From Anabaenopsis elenkinii CCIBt3563 (GTDB taxonomy: Bacteria > Cyanobacteriota > Cyanobacteriia > Cyanobacteriales > Nostocaceae): a DNA stretch of 64,000 bases. Positions 57,053-64,000 of this stretch are shown here, in pieces; within the stretch, counting starts at the first letter, position 1; every line of letters starts with the position of its first letter. The notes under the pieces are model-generated. The model was not told the origin of the DNA and ran no database searches. It worked only from the letters and a program-made list of their open reading frames with translations. The stretch covers positions 4,161,817-4,225,816 of the forward strand of contig NZ_CP063311.1 in the NCBI RefSeq assembly GCF_015245355.1, read 5' to 3'. The position numbers were made by a program, and so were the translations under genes.

Positions 57053-58678
57053 TCAAAAATCCTTCACCCTAACTTTGACCTGATGTAACAACAAACCATA
57101 TTCTAATCCCTCTACCACTGCTTGATAGGATGCTGCCAAAATGTTAGGTGAGACTCCTATAGTAGTCCAACGTTCATAACCAGTGCCTGACTCTACCAAC
57201 ACACGTGTTTTAGCTGCAGTACCTGTATGTCCGTTGAGAATCCTCACTTTATAATCGGTCAATTCAAAAGTGGCAATTTGGGGATAAAAGTTGACCAAAG
57301 CTTTGCGTAAAGCCGTATCCAACGCTGCTACTGGTCCGTTACCTTCTGCTGCTTCCAAAATGTTTTCCCCATTCACAGCTATTTTGACCGTCGCCAGAGC
57401 ATTGTTAGTTTCTTTACCTTCGACTAAATCACAATGTACTTGAAAGCCTTTGACCTCAAAGAATTGCTGACGATTACCTAAGGCCTCGTACATCAACAGC
57501 GCAAAACTTGCCTCTGCTGCTTCAAATTGGTATCCTTGACTTTCTAATTCCTTGAGGCGTTGCAGAATTTGTCGAGCCGCTGGTTGGTCTTTATCTAGTT
57601 CAATGCCAAAAGTGCGAGCTTTGGCTAACACATTACTCAACCCAGATTGTTCAGAAATTACTATGCGGCGACGGTTACCAACTTGTTCTGGTCGAATGTG
57701 TTCGTAAGTCACAGGATTACGTTCTACAGCTGACACGTGGATACCACCTTTGTGTGCAAAAGCTGAACTACCCACAAAGGGCGCGTGGTCATCGGGGGCA
57801 AGGTTTACCACTTCACTCACAAAACGACTGACTTCTGTAAGTTGATTTAGCTGGTGTTGTGGGATACAACTATAACCCAGCTTGAGTTGTAGATTGGGAA
57901 TTAACTCACACAGGTTAGCATTACCACAACGTTCACCGTAGCCGTTAATTGTTCCCTGTACCATTCTTGCCCCTGCCATGACAGCGGCTAAGGCATTAGC
58001 TACTGCTGTACCGGAATCATTATGAGTGTGGATGCCAAGGGGGATTGGTTGTTGACTAGTGAGTAATGAAAAATGACTAATAACTGATGTGACGATTTGG
58101 CTAATTTCCTGGGGTAAAGTGCCGCCATTGGTATCACACAGAACTAGCCATTGGGCGCCAGATGCGATCGCAGTTTCTAATGTCTGTAAAGCATAATCTG
58201 GATTGTGCTTGTAGCCATCAAACCAGTGTTCTGCATCATAAATCACCTGTCGCCCTTGATAACAAAGGTACTCAATAGTATCACGAATCATGGCGAGGTT
58301 TTCTGCTAAAGTCGTCTTGAGACCCGCTGTAACGTGTAAATCCCAAGATTTACCAAAAACTGTCACCCAACGAGTCCCCGCATTGAGAATTGGTTCGAGC
58401 AGGCTTTCAGTCTTAGCAGTGCTATGAGGGCGGCGTGTGGAACAAAAAGCCACAACTTCTGCTGTTTGCAGCGGATATTCCCGCAGTTGCCAGAAGAATT
58501 CAACATCCTTGGGATTGGCACCGGGCCAACCGCCTTCGATGAAGGGAACTCCCATCTGGTCGAGTCTACGGGCAATACGTATCTTATCTTCTATGGAAAG
58601 TGATAGACCTTCGCGCTGAGTGCCATCTCGTAGCGTGGTGTCATATAGCCAAAGTTGAGGTGAGGGGTCTGTGGTCAT
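57053..58678 (-). CDS. cimA: Citramalate synthase
   Basis: Condenses acetyl-CoA and pyruvate to citramalate, opening a threonine-independent route to isoleucine. 541 residues from ATG at 58678 (an ATG 17 codons upstream is less typical). LYDTTLRDGTQREGLS is the active-site start, EGGWPGANPKD and HTHNDSGTAVANAL follow, and the C-terminal LeuA-like regulatory domain is about 405-535. Near residue 200 the stretch VISHFSLLTSQQ looks like an extra segment encoded by a tandem-repeat-like DNA insert. The substrate assignment over isopropylmalate synthase rests on the GGWPGANPKD block and domain pattern. Confidence 0.9.
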   Translation of the reverse strand: MTTDPSPQLWLYDTTLRDGTQREGLSLSIEDKIRIARRLDQMGVPFIEGGWPGANPKDVEFFWQLREYPLQTAEVVAFCSTRRPHSTAKTESLLEPILNAGTRWVTVFGKSWDLHVTAGLKTTLAENLAMIRDTIEYLCYQGRQVIYDAEHWFDGYKHNPDYALQTLETAIASGAQWLVLCDTNGGTLPQEISQIVTSVISHFSLLTSQQPIPLGIHTHNDSGTAVANALAAVMAGARMVQGTINGYGERCGNANLCELIPNLQLKLGYSCIPQHQLNQLTEVSRFVSEVVNLAPDDHAPFVGSSAFAHKGGIHVSAVERNPVTYEHIRPEQVGNRRRIVISEQSGLSNVLAKARTFGIELDKDQPAARQILQRLKELESQGYQFEAAEASFALLMYEALGNRQQFFEVKGFQVHCDLVEGKETNNALATVKIAVNGENILEAAEGNGPVAALDTALRKALVNFYPQIATFELTDYKVRILNGHTGTAAKTRVLVESGTGYERWTTIGVSPNILAASYQAVVEGLEYGLLLHQVKVRVKDF

Positions 58679-58752
58679 AAAACTGCGACTTGAGAGACAA
58701 CGAGTAAGGTATGTGTCAACATACAACAAAAAGCAAATTTGGGAATTAAAGT

Positions 58753-58989
58753 ATGCCCAAGGTTAAGCTTCAAGGTAGGACAATTGAATTTTACGGGATA
58801 GCTACATTAGCTCGAATTTTGCTCCTCAAGGCTATTGACCTCTACAATGCCAGTGCTAAGGTAATCACTGGTGGGAGAGTTCCCATCCGTGGTACTGTGT
58901 GCAGTCAACGTAGAAGGTCAGGAGGCGGCTTGATGTTTTTGGCTTCCACCCAGGACACAACCTACCTCCCCATTGTCGGTGCAACTTAA
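58753..58989 (+). CDS. Hypothetical 78-aa protein (weak)
   Basis: ATG at 58753 with GGGA eight bases upstream. The first 45 residues (MPKVKLQGRTIEFYGIATLA, then RILLLKAIDLYNASAKVI) read like a real helical protein; the last part is basic and Gly-rich, and less convincing. I do not recognise a family. It could be a real small gene, a frameshifted one or chance. It lies divergent to cimA. Confidence 0.35.
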   Translation: MPKVKLQGRTIEFYGIATLARILLLKAIDLYNASAKVITGGRVPIRGTVCSQRRRSGGGLMFLASTQDTTYLPIVGAT

Positions 58990-59117
58990 CTGCGCTTTGA
59001 AAGGTCACTATGAGCTAATGGAGGATGTAAAATTCATAAAACTCGTGCTTATTCCATTGGGTCTTCAAATCCTATGGACACCAGAAGGTTAGGTAAAAAA
59101 AGGAGATAAAGATTAAG

Positions 59118-59504
59118 ATGGGTAGATGGACTCCACTAATTCTTATGGGCGGAGGTTTAGCAATTTTGGTTGGTACATTTTTGGGTATCAACTTTCCCAT
59201 AGGTGGACAAGAAACCGCCACTAATGATGTTCCTGATGGCAGAACATCCAGAGTACTCCCTGCTAATATTAATGTTAATAGCTCTTCTCCTAGCAGGAGC
59301 ACAAGTGACGACAGACCCACTCCTAGCAGGGGTGACGTTGCTCAGGATAGCTTTTCTCCCCCTCCCAGGGGTAGCGTTTCCAGAAATAATGATTCATCTT
59401 CAACTTCTGATACTGTATCAAGTACCAGAAGTGCAGGAATCCAGTCAAGTACTCCCGCCTCCCGCACTACCACAAGTCAGCGACCTATTCGAGCTTTGTG
59501 GTAA
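59118..59504 (+). CDS. Membrane-anchored Ser/Thr-rich protein
   Basis: 128 residues from ATG at 59118, with AGGAG about twelve bases upstream. An N-terminal anchor (WTPLILMGGGLAILVGTFLG) is followed by a disordered Ser/Thr/Arg/Pro-rich tail. It is probably a single-span protein with an extracytoplasmic tail. No family is recognised. Low-complexity tails like this are often poorly conserved. Confidence 0.5.
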   Translation: MGRWTPLILMGGGLAILVGTFLGINFPIGGQETATNDVPDGRTSRVLPANINVNSSSPSRSTSDDRPTPSRGDVAQDSFSPPPRGSVSRNNDSSSTSDTVSSTRSAGIQSSTPASRTTTSQRPIRALW

Positions 59505-59544
59505 ATCTAGAGAGTGTTTCGCCGTGATGAGAGTATGATGGTTT

Positions 59545-59610
59545 AGTTATGAGTTATTAGTTATGTACTAATTGTAAATAGCTAATGATAAATGACTAAT
59601 GACTAGTGAC
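59545..59610. repeat. Tandem heptamer-like repeats at the thiO start
   Basis: Imperfect units of about seven bases (variants of AATGACT) run into the thiO start: AATGATAAATGACTAATGAC, then TAGTGAC. This is the kind of short tandem repeat common in heterocystous cyanobacteria. It overlaps the start codon region, so it may change the untranslated leader or initiation. Confidence 0.55.
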
Positions 59611-61566
59611 GTTTTAATTATTGGTGGCGGTGCCATTGGCTTAAGCCTGTCCGTGGAACTAAAATTGCGCGGAGCCTCAGTTACCTTGCTTTGCCGTGAT
59701 TTTCAGGCTGCATCTACCCAGGCTGCAGCCGGGATGTTAGCACCAGATGCAGAAAATATCGCCAATGAAGCAATGCGTTTGTTGTGTCGGCGATCGCGTG
59801 CCTTATATCCAGAATGGACGGATAAACTCGAACAATTAACTGGTTTAAATACTGGTTATTGGCCTTGTGGGATATTAGCACCAGTTTATGATGCCTTGGG
59901 AATAACCACCCATCAGTCTCCATACTGGCTAGATCAAGCAGCAATTCACCAATATCAGTCAGGACTGACACCAGAAGTAGTTGGTGGTTGGTGGTATCCT
60001 GAGGATGGACAAGTTGATAATCGTGCTTTGGCACATATACTGTGGACAGCAGCCCAGTCCCTTGGTGTTCAACTCAAAGACCAAGTGAAAGTCGAAGCAT
60101 TTTTACAACAGCAGGGTGAAGTTATTGGGGTACGAACCAATATGGGGATAATTCGTGCAGCCCATTATGTGTTAGCTACAGGTGCATGGTCTTCTGAATT
60201 ATTACCATTACCTGTGCGTCCTCGCAAAGGGCAAATGCTGAGGGTGGGAGTACCGGAATTTATCCCAGAATTGCCACTAACACGGGTTTTGTTCGGAGAT
60301 AAGATTTACATTGTACCGAGGCGAAACCGTTCTATCATCATTGGGGCAACCAGTGAAGATGTCGGCTTTACGCCCCACAATACCCCCGCAGGTATTCAAA
60401 CCTTACTCCAACAAGCCATTAGACTGTATCCCCAATTACAAGATTATCCCATCCAGGAATACTGGTGGGGATTTCGTCCCGCTACACCTGATGAGTTACC
60501 TATTTTAGGGGGTAGCCACTGTCAAAATTTAACTTTGGCTACAGGTCATTATCGTAATGGCATACTACTTGCACCCATCACCGCCGCATTAATTGCTGAT
60601 TTGATATGTCACCAAAAATCTGATCCGATATTGTCTAATTTCCACTATTCGCGCTTTCATAGCCAGTCATCTACCTTTACTCCCATGTTTACCCACCCAG
60701 CTAACTTCTCTCAGGTCAGTCATTCTCCGAGTTCACCACCAGCTATTGAACATCAGACCAATGGCCGCTCTACAGATTCACCATTGGTCATCGCCGGTAA
60801 AACTTTTCAATCCCGCTTGATGACGGGAACGGGTAAGTATGGCAGCATTCCAGAAATGCAGCAGAGTATTCTAGCTAGTGGTTGTCAAATTGTCACAGTG
60901 GCAGTCAGACGGGTGCAAACTCAAGCCCCTGGACATGAAGGTTTAGCCGCAGCTCTGGATTGGACAAAAATCTGGATGTTGCCTAATACTGCAGGTTGTG
61001 AAACCGCAGAGGAAGCTATTCGCGTGGCTCGTTTAGGACGGGAAATGGCGAAACTCTTGGGACAGGAAGATAACAATTTTGTGAAATTAGAAGTCATTCC
61101 TGACCCTAAATATTTACTTCCCGATCCTATTGGCACCCTACAAGCGGCTGAACAGCTAGTTAAAGAAGGTTTTGCTGTACTACCCTACATCAATGCTGAC
61201 CCCATGTTAGCCCAGCGTCTCGAAGATGTGGGTTGTGCTACAGTTATGCCTTTAGCGTCTCCCATCGGTTCGGGACAAGGGCTGAAAACAACGGCTAATA
61301 TTCAAATTATCATTGAAAATGCCCGGATACCAGTAGTGGTAGATGCGGGCATTGGTTCACCATCAGAAGCAGCCCAGGCCATGGAATTAGGTGCAGATGC
61401 TTTATTAATTAATAGTGCGATCGCTCTTTCCCAAAATCCCCCAGCCATGGCTCAAGCGATGAATTTAGCAACAGTAGCGGGGCGTTTAGCATATCTGGCG
61501 GGCAGAATGCCCCTGAAAACCTACGCTAGTGCTAGTTCACCTCTCACAGGAACAATTACTAATTAG
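59599..61566 (+). CDS. thiO/thiG: Fused glycine oxidase ThiO - thiazole synthase ThiG
   Basis: 655 residues. The N-terminal half (about 1-350) is the flavoenzyme Thi[18 protein letters not shown] at the start, [19 protein letters not shown] in the middle, and [17 protein letters not shown] near its end. After a Ser/Pro/His linker (about 360-390) comes ThiG (about 395-650): [19 protein letters not shown], the Schiff-base region [15 protein letters not shown], and [20 protein letters not shown]. ThiO turns glycine into iminoacetate for ThiG, which makes the thiazole of thiamine; fusion channels this short-lived product. The fusion is known in cyanobacteria. No TPP riboswitch is visible upstream, unlike thiC. 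Confidence 0.96.
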   Translation: MTSDVLIIGGGAIGLSLSVELKLRGASVTLLCRDFQAASTQAAAGMLAPDAENIANEAMRLLCRRSRALYPEWTDKLEQLTGLNTGYWPCGILAPVYDALGITTHQSPYWLDQAAIHQYQSGLTPEVVGGWWYPEDGQVDNRALAHILWTAAQSLGVQLKDQVKVEAFLQQQGEVIGVRTNMGIIRAAHYVLATGAWSSELLPLPVRPRKGQMLRVGVPEFIPELPLTRVLFGDKIYIVPRRNRSIIIGATSEDVGFTPHNTPAGIQTLLQQAIRLYPQLQDYPIQEYWWGFRPATPDELPILGGSHCQNLTLATGHYRNGILLAPITAALIADLICHQKSDPILSNFHYSRFHSQSSTFTPMFTHPANFSQVSHSPSSPPAIEHQTNGRSTDSPLVIAGKTFQSRLMTGTGKYGSIPEMQQSILASGCQIVTVAVRRVQTQAPGHEGLAAALDWTKIWMLPNTAGCETAEEAIRVARLGREMAKLLGQEDNNFVKLEVIPDPKYLLPDPIGTLQAAEQLVKEGFAVLPYINADPMLAQRLEDVGCATVMPLASPIGSGQGLKTTANIQIIIENARIPVVVDAGIGSPSEAAQAMELGADALLINSAIALSQNPPAMAQAMNLATVAGRLAYLAGRMPLKTYASASSPLTGTITN

Positions 61567-61569
61567 GGA

Positions 61570-61607
61570 TTGACTTCTCCCCTGGATAGAATCACAGGGG
61601 ATTCTAA
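61570..61607 (+). mobile_element. IS200/IS605-type end hairpin (copy 2)
   Basis: TTGACTTCTCCCCTGG, a short spacer, then CACAGGGGATTCTAA. It closely matches copy 1 at 56738. It starts four bases after the thiO-thiG stop and no TnpB remains here, so it is a relic or a mobile end alone. Confidence 0.5.
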
Positions 61608-61650
61608 ACTGATGTTGCTACGCGGTCTGAAGACACGCTACGCAAAGTTT

Positions 61651-61690
61651 ACGATATTATTTATTTAAAAATTTTAATAAATAATATCGT
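61651..61690. repeat. Perfect 15-bp AT-rich inverted repeat
   Basis: ACGATATTATTTATT (61651-61665) mirrors AATAAATAATATCGT (61676-61690) across a self-complementary 10-base loop (TAAAAATTTT). It may be the thiO-thiG terminator or the core of a small mobile (MITE-like) element. Confidence 0.8.
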
Positions 61691-61885
61691 TGTGGCACAG
61701 TCAAAATGCCCTACCCACCTCGGCTAAAAATAAATCTAGCTGTGTGGCTACTTAAGGAAAACATCTTTTGGGTTTTTCACCATATTTGTGGATGCTTTTT
61801 TATCCTAACTAATCAGAAATGCCTTGTAAATAAGTTTTTTGTAGTCAGGATACGACAGGGTAAATCCTGTTGAGTCGCTTTTCAT

Positions 61886-61906
61886 CCCCTCGCTAAAGCG
61901 CAGGGG
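61886..61906 (+). mobile_element. IS-end-like GC hairpin
   Basis: CCCCTCGC, TAAA loop, then GCGCAGGGG with one bulge. Similar hairpins mark the right ends of cyanobacterial TnpB elements. No transposase is nearby. Confidence 0.4.
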
Positions 61907-61935
61907 TTCTCACGCTCCCACTATATTTTGATAGG

Positions 61936-61958
61936 GGGTTCAAGATGATCTTGAACCC
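61936..61958. repeat. Perfect 11-bp inverted repeat
   Basis: GGGTTCAAGAT (61936-61946) and ATCTTGAACCC (61948-61958) around a single central base. It could be an operator for a dimeric regulator or an RNA stem with a neighbouring hairpin. Confidence 0.8.
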
Positions 61959-61968
61959 GTGACACAAT

Positions 61969-61997
61969 CCCACACTGATGCGGGGGTACAGTGTGGG
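61969..61997 (+). terminator. Terminator-like hairpin upstream of the ssl1498-like gene
   Basis: CCCACACTG / CAGTGTGGG, 9 bp perfect with an 11-base loop, followed by CTTTTCAG. It could end a short transcript beginning before 61936, making a small RNA or an attenuated leader. The tail is only four T long. Confidence 0.45.
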
Positions 61998-62148
61998 CTT
62001 TTCAGGGATTCCCTACTACTGATGCCCCAGAGTAAAGTTAAATAATATAAAAAAAACTCGTGTAACGATTTGTATATTAATAGGAGAGCGGAATATAGGG
62101 TTTATGTAACATAAAACGAATAAAAGATCATGATTCAGGAATTAATTT

Positions 62149-62328
62149 ATGCCCTATACCAACGAAGAAGGTGGACGGTTAAATAATTTTGCTAATGAAC
62201 CAAAAGTTTACCAAGCAGAACCTCCCACACAAGACCAAAAGCGTACCTATATTATTTTAGGAATTGCCGCCGCCGTTTTGGTCGCTGGTTTAATTTTCGT
62301 TTCCTTCTCTGTTTCTCATGTCAGTTAA
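62149..62328 (+). CDS. ssl1498-family light-harvesting-like small protein
   Basis: 59 residues from ATG at 62149, with AGGA about ten bases upstream. The head MPYTNEEGGRLNNFANEPK and QAEPPTQDQKR precede one membrane helix IILGIAAAVLVAGLIFVS. I recognise it as the cyanobacterial ssl1498 family, annotated as light-harvesting-like. Its role is unknown; a thylakoid location is plausible. Confidence 0.8.
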   Translation: MPYTNEEGGRLNNFANEPKVYQAEPPTQDQKRTYIILGIAAAVLVAGLIFVSFSVSHVS

Positions 62329-62666
62329 CTAAAAAATTTTTTTAATTTCATTATAAAATCTTTAATTTTATCATCCTTGGCTAGCTCAGTCCATTATTGA
62401 TGTGAGTTGGTCATTTTTCATTCCATAGTTAGCTGTTGGTGGAAAAATTCCCCTATTCTAAGTAACACAAAATCAGGGTAGCGTCAATTTTTGTTATTAT
62501 TATATAATAATATAAATGTAAAATTAACATAAATACTAAAATATTGACAAAGAGTCAAATTTTTGATAAATCCTGAGCAGATTCAAAGTCATAATTGAAT
62601 TTTATCTATCTGCTGCAATATATCCTGTGGAATCTATGTTGACGATATTTTGGCTCTTCAGCCGCC
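62329..62666. other. Intergenic, AT-rich, no gene seen
   Basis: 338 very AT-rich bases, with a run of TTATTATTATATAATAATA near 62490. It presumably holds the promoter of the TPR gene. Nothing else is visible. Confidence 0.45.
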
Positions 62667-64000
62667 ATGAGCGTGAATGACATTACACACTCCGATCATT
62701 TGAATTGGAATCGCAAAGTTTATCATCGTCTAAAACTTGCCCTGAGTCTTAATTTAAGACGACAAGTTTTTTTGGCAGTTAGTGATAATCTCAGCTTACG
62801 TAATCAAGTGGCTGCGCGGTTGCATTCTACTTTAGCATATCCAGTCGCCAAGGTACTGTATGAGCCTGTGGATGGTTATGAAAGTAGCACCCCGGCTTAT
62901 CCGCGACTAGTCACCTTAAGATTGAATCTCAATAATCCTAATCCTATAGATCATATTAATCAATGGTTGTCTAATTATCCACCACCGATTGTAAGTACAT
63001 CAAAAGATACACCAGGTAAACCTTTCCCAGTGCCTATGTTTCAGATTGTAGGTGTGGAACAATTAACCAAGCAACCAGTAGCGATACAGCGTTTATTTTT
63101 ACACTATCTGCGTTTAACTGATGAAAATTATTCTAGTCCCCAGCCTGGTCTATTTTTAGAATCCAGCCTGTTGTTATGGGTAACCCGTCCTTGGTTATCT
63201 GCTATTGAGCACTCAGCACCACAGTTTTGGCGTTGGCGTACTGGTGTGTTTGTGTTTGCAGGAGAACCAACCCCTAGTACACAAGGTCATGGTGTTCCGG
63301 AAAGTTCTTTAGGTTCTAGAAATGGGGATGTAGAAGATATTAACCCATCTGTTGTGGATGAATTAGTAATGGAAGCCGAAACCTACGGCCCATCCGCCCA
63401 GGAATTGAATTTTCAGGATGATTTGCAAGTACCGGTGGAATCACCAAGGAATCACCCTGCTAAAAACCAAAAAGGTTTACCTTTAGCTGCTGAATTACTC
63501 CCGGACTCAAGACAACAACAAAAATCTAGTGAGCAACCCAGTCCAGGTAATCAGATCACGGATTTCTCATTCCCCCATATTAATCAGCAGTTAATTGAAC
63601 TGATCATCACAACTATCAACACGAGTCCTGGGGAAAATGCCGCAGATCACCAACAACTACAACAAATCCTTTTAGAAATTGAAAAACTACACTCACAAAA
63701 AGCCTCCTTTGAGGCCTTGGCTCAACTATATCATCATTTAGGAAACTTATATCGCTTACGCATTGAACAGGGAAAATCAAGTTCAGAAAATTTGATGGTG
63801 GCAATTCTGGCCTATCAGGAGGCGATCGCCTATGATGAGACATCACCTCAAATACCAGAGATTTTAAATGACCTGGGTACACTCTATTGGATGCTCTACC
63901 GTAATCCCCATCACTCAGGTGATAGGAAGGCATATCTAGAGCAGGGAATTGAATTTTATCATTTGGCTTTAAAACTGACATCCCCCCAAGAAAAACCAGA
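62667..64000 (+). CDS. TPR-like protein, 3' end outside window
   Basis: ATG at 62667 opens a frame that stays open to the window end (444 codons plus two bases). The N-terminal 190 residues start HLNWNRKVYHRLKLALSLN and are a conserved but unnamed cyanobacterial region. A disordered Ser/Pro linker (about 215-310) follows. From about 330 there are tetratricopeptide-like helix pairs (FEALAQLYHHLGNLYRLRI; VAILAYQEAIAYD; ILNDLGTLYWMLYR). TPR arrays mediate protein binding. The rest, including the C-terminus, is not visible. Confidence 0.8.
   Translation, partial: MSVNDITHSDHLNWNRKVYHRLKLALSLNLRRQVFLAVSDNLSLRNQVAARLHSTLAYPVAKVLYEPVDGYESSTPAYPRLVTLRLNLNNPNPIDHINQWLSNYPPPIVSTSKDTPGKPFPVPMFQIVGVEQLTKQPVAIQRLFLHYLRLTDENYSSPQPGLFLESSLLLWVTRPWLSAIEHSAPQFWRWRTGVFVFAGEPTPSTQGHGVPESSLGSRNGDVEDINPSVVDELVMEAETYGPSAQELNFQDDLQVPVESPRNHPAKNQKGLPLAAELLPDSRQQQKSSEQPSPGNQITDFSFPHINQQLIELIITTINTSPGENAADHQQLQQILLEIEKLHSQKASFEALAQLYHHLGNLYRLRIEQGKSSSENLMVAILAYQEAIAYDETSPQIPEILNDLGTLYWMLYRNPHHSGDRKAYLEQGIEFYHLALKLTSPQEKP

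Larger units (their letters stand above)
61567..62148. other. Hairpin-rich non-coding region
   Basis: 582 bases without a protein gene. They contain an IS605-type end hairpin, a 15-bp perfect AT hairpin, another IS-end-like GC hairpin, an 11-bp perfect inverted repeat and a 9-bp terminator-like hairpin (all listed). It also serves as the upstream region of the ssl1498-like gene. Confidence 0.7.

Noticed and set aside
59505..59598. TPP riboswitch before thiO-thiG
   Set aside because: None of the THI blocks (CTGAGA, TAATACCAGCG) occurs; only tandem heptamer-like sequence is present.
61936..61958. GGGTTCAAGAT as a tRNA T-loop
   Set aside because: No acceptor or anticodon arm can be built around it; it is a simple inverted repeat.

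Overview
The window is chromosomal-type DNA from a filamentous, heterocyst-forming type (Nostocales-like) cyanobacterium. The evidence is the frequent HIP1 octamer (GCGATCGC), Mg-chelatase ChlD, two high-light-inducible proteins, a GUN4-domain kinase, a CruA-type lycopene cyclase, a fused ThiO-ThiG, short tandem heptamer-like repeats and low-to-moderate GC. I cannot name the species from sequence alone. About 53 protein genes, one tRNA, two riboswitches and several mobile or decayed fragments can be supported.

Layout. 1-2.1 kb: 3' part of a type ISP restriction-modification gene that starts outside the window. 2.1-12.5 kb: mostly minus-strand housekeeping genes (pepP, an MBL-fold protein, trpG, an undecaprenol/diacylglycerol kinase, ybeY, a DUF3285 small protein, prfB with a +1 programmed frameshift, a pentapeptide protein, a Bax-inhibitor-1 protein, chlD). 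12.7-15.0 kb: a c-di-AMP (ydaO-type) riboswitch leading a universal-stress-protein gene and an ArsB/NhaD-type ion transporter. 15.2-19.3 kb: tandem HLIP genes and a 1032-residue repeat membrane protein. 19.4-23.9 kb: a beta-hydroxyacid dehydrogenase, a 31-residue membrane peptide, a MidA-type methyltransferase, the remnant of a GUN4 kinase paralogue, and an intact GUN4-domain kinase. 24.2-31.1 kb: a plus-strand run of membrane and housekeeping genes (MscS, BrkB/YihY, AI-2E, fni, sppA, dtd). 31.6-35.8 kb: a DUF4327 protein, an FHA-kinase and PP2C pair, and a pseudouridine synthase. 35.9-41.8 kb: TPP riboswitch plus thiC, a PCP-reductase-domain protein, pyrE, tRNA(CAU), a CNNM/HlyC protein and queC. 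42.4-45.7 kb: a Gfo/Idh/MocA oxidoreductase, then a ParM-like actin and a ParR-like partner followed by striking palindromes. 46.2-54.5 kb: an SDR, a GH57 protein, a permease-DUF1980-propeller operon and a coiled-coil protein. 54.6-64 kb: cruA, a TnpB fragment, cimA, thiO-thiG, an ssl1498-like protein and a TPR protein running off the end.

Connections. Chlorophyll and light stress recur (ChlD, GUN4 kinase, HLIPs, PCP-reductase domain, ssl1498-like protein). Thiamine synthesis appears twice: riboswitch-controlled thiC and the thiO-thiG fusion 23 kb away, which has no riboswitch I can see. Ser/Thr phosphorylation has two kinases and one PP2C whose central region looks like a dead kinase. The most unusual items are the ParM/ParR-like operon with its 38-bp perfect palindrome, the collapsed GUN4-kinase duplication, the c-di-AMP riboswitch on an ion-transport operon, and the hairpin-dense non-coding stretch at 61.57-62.15 kb.
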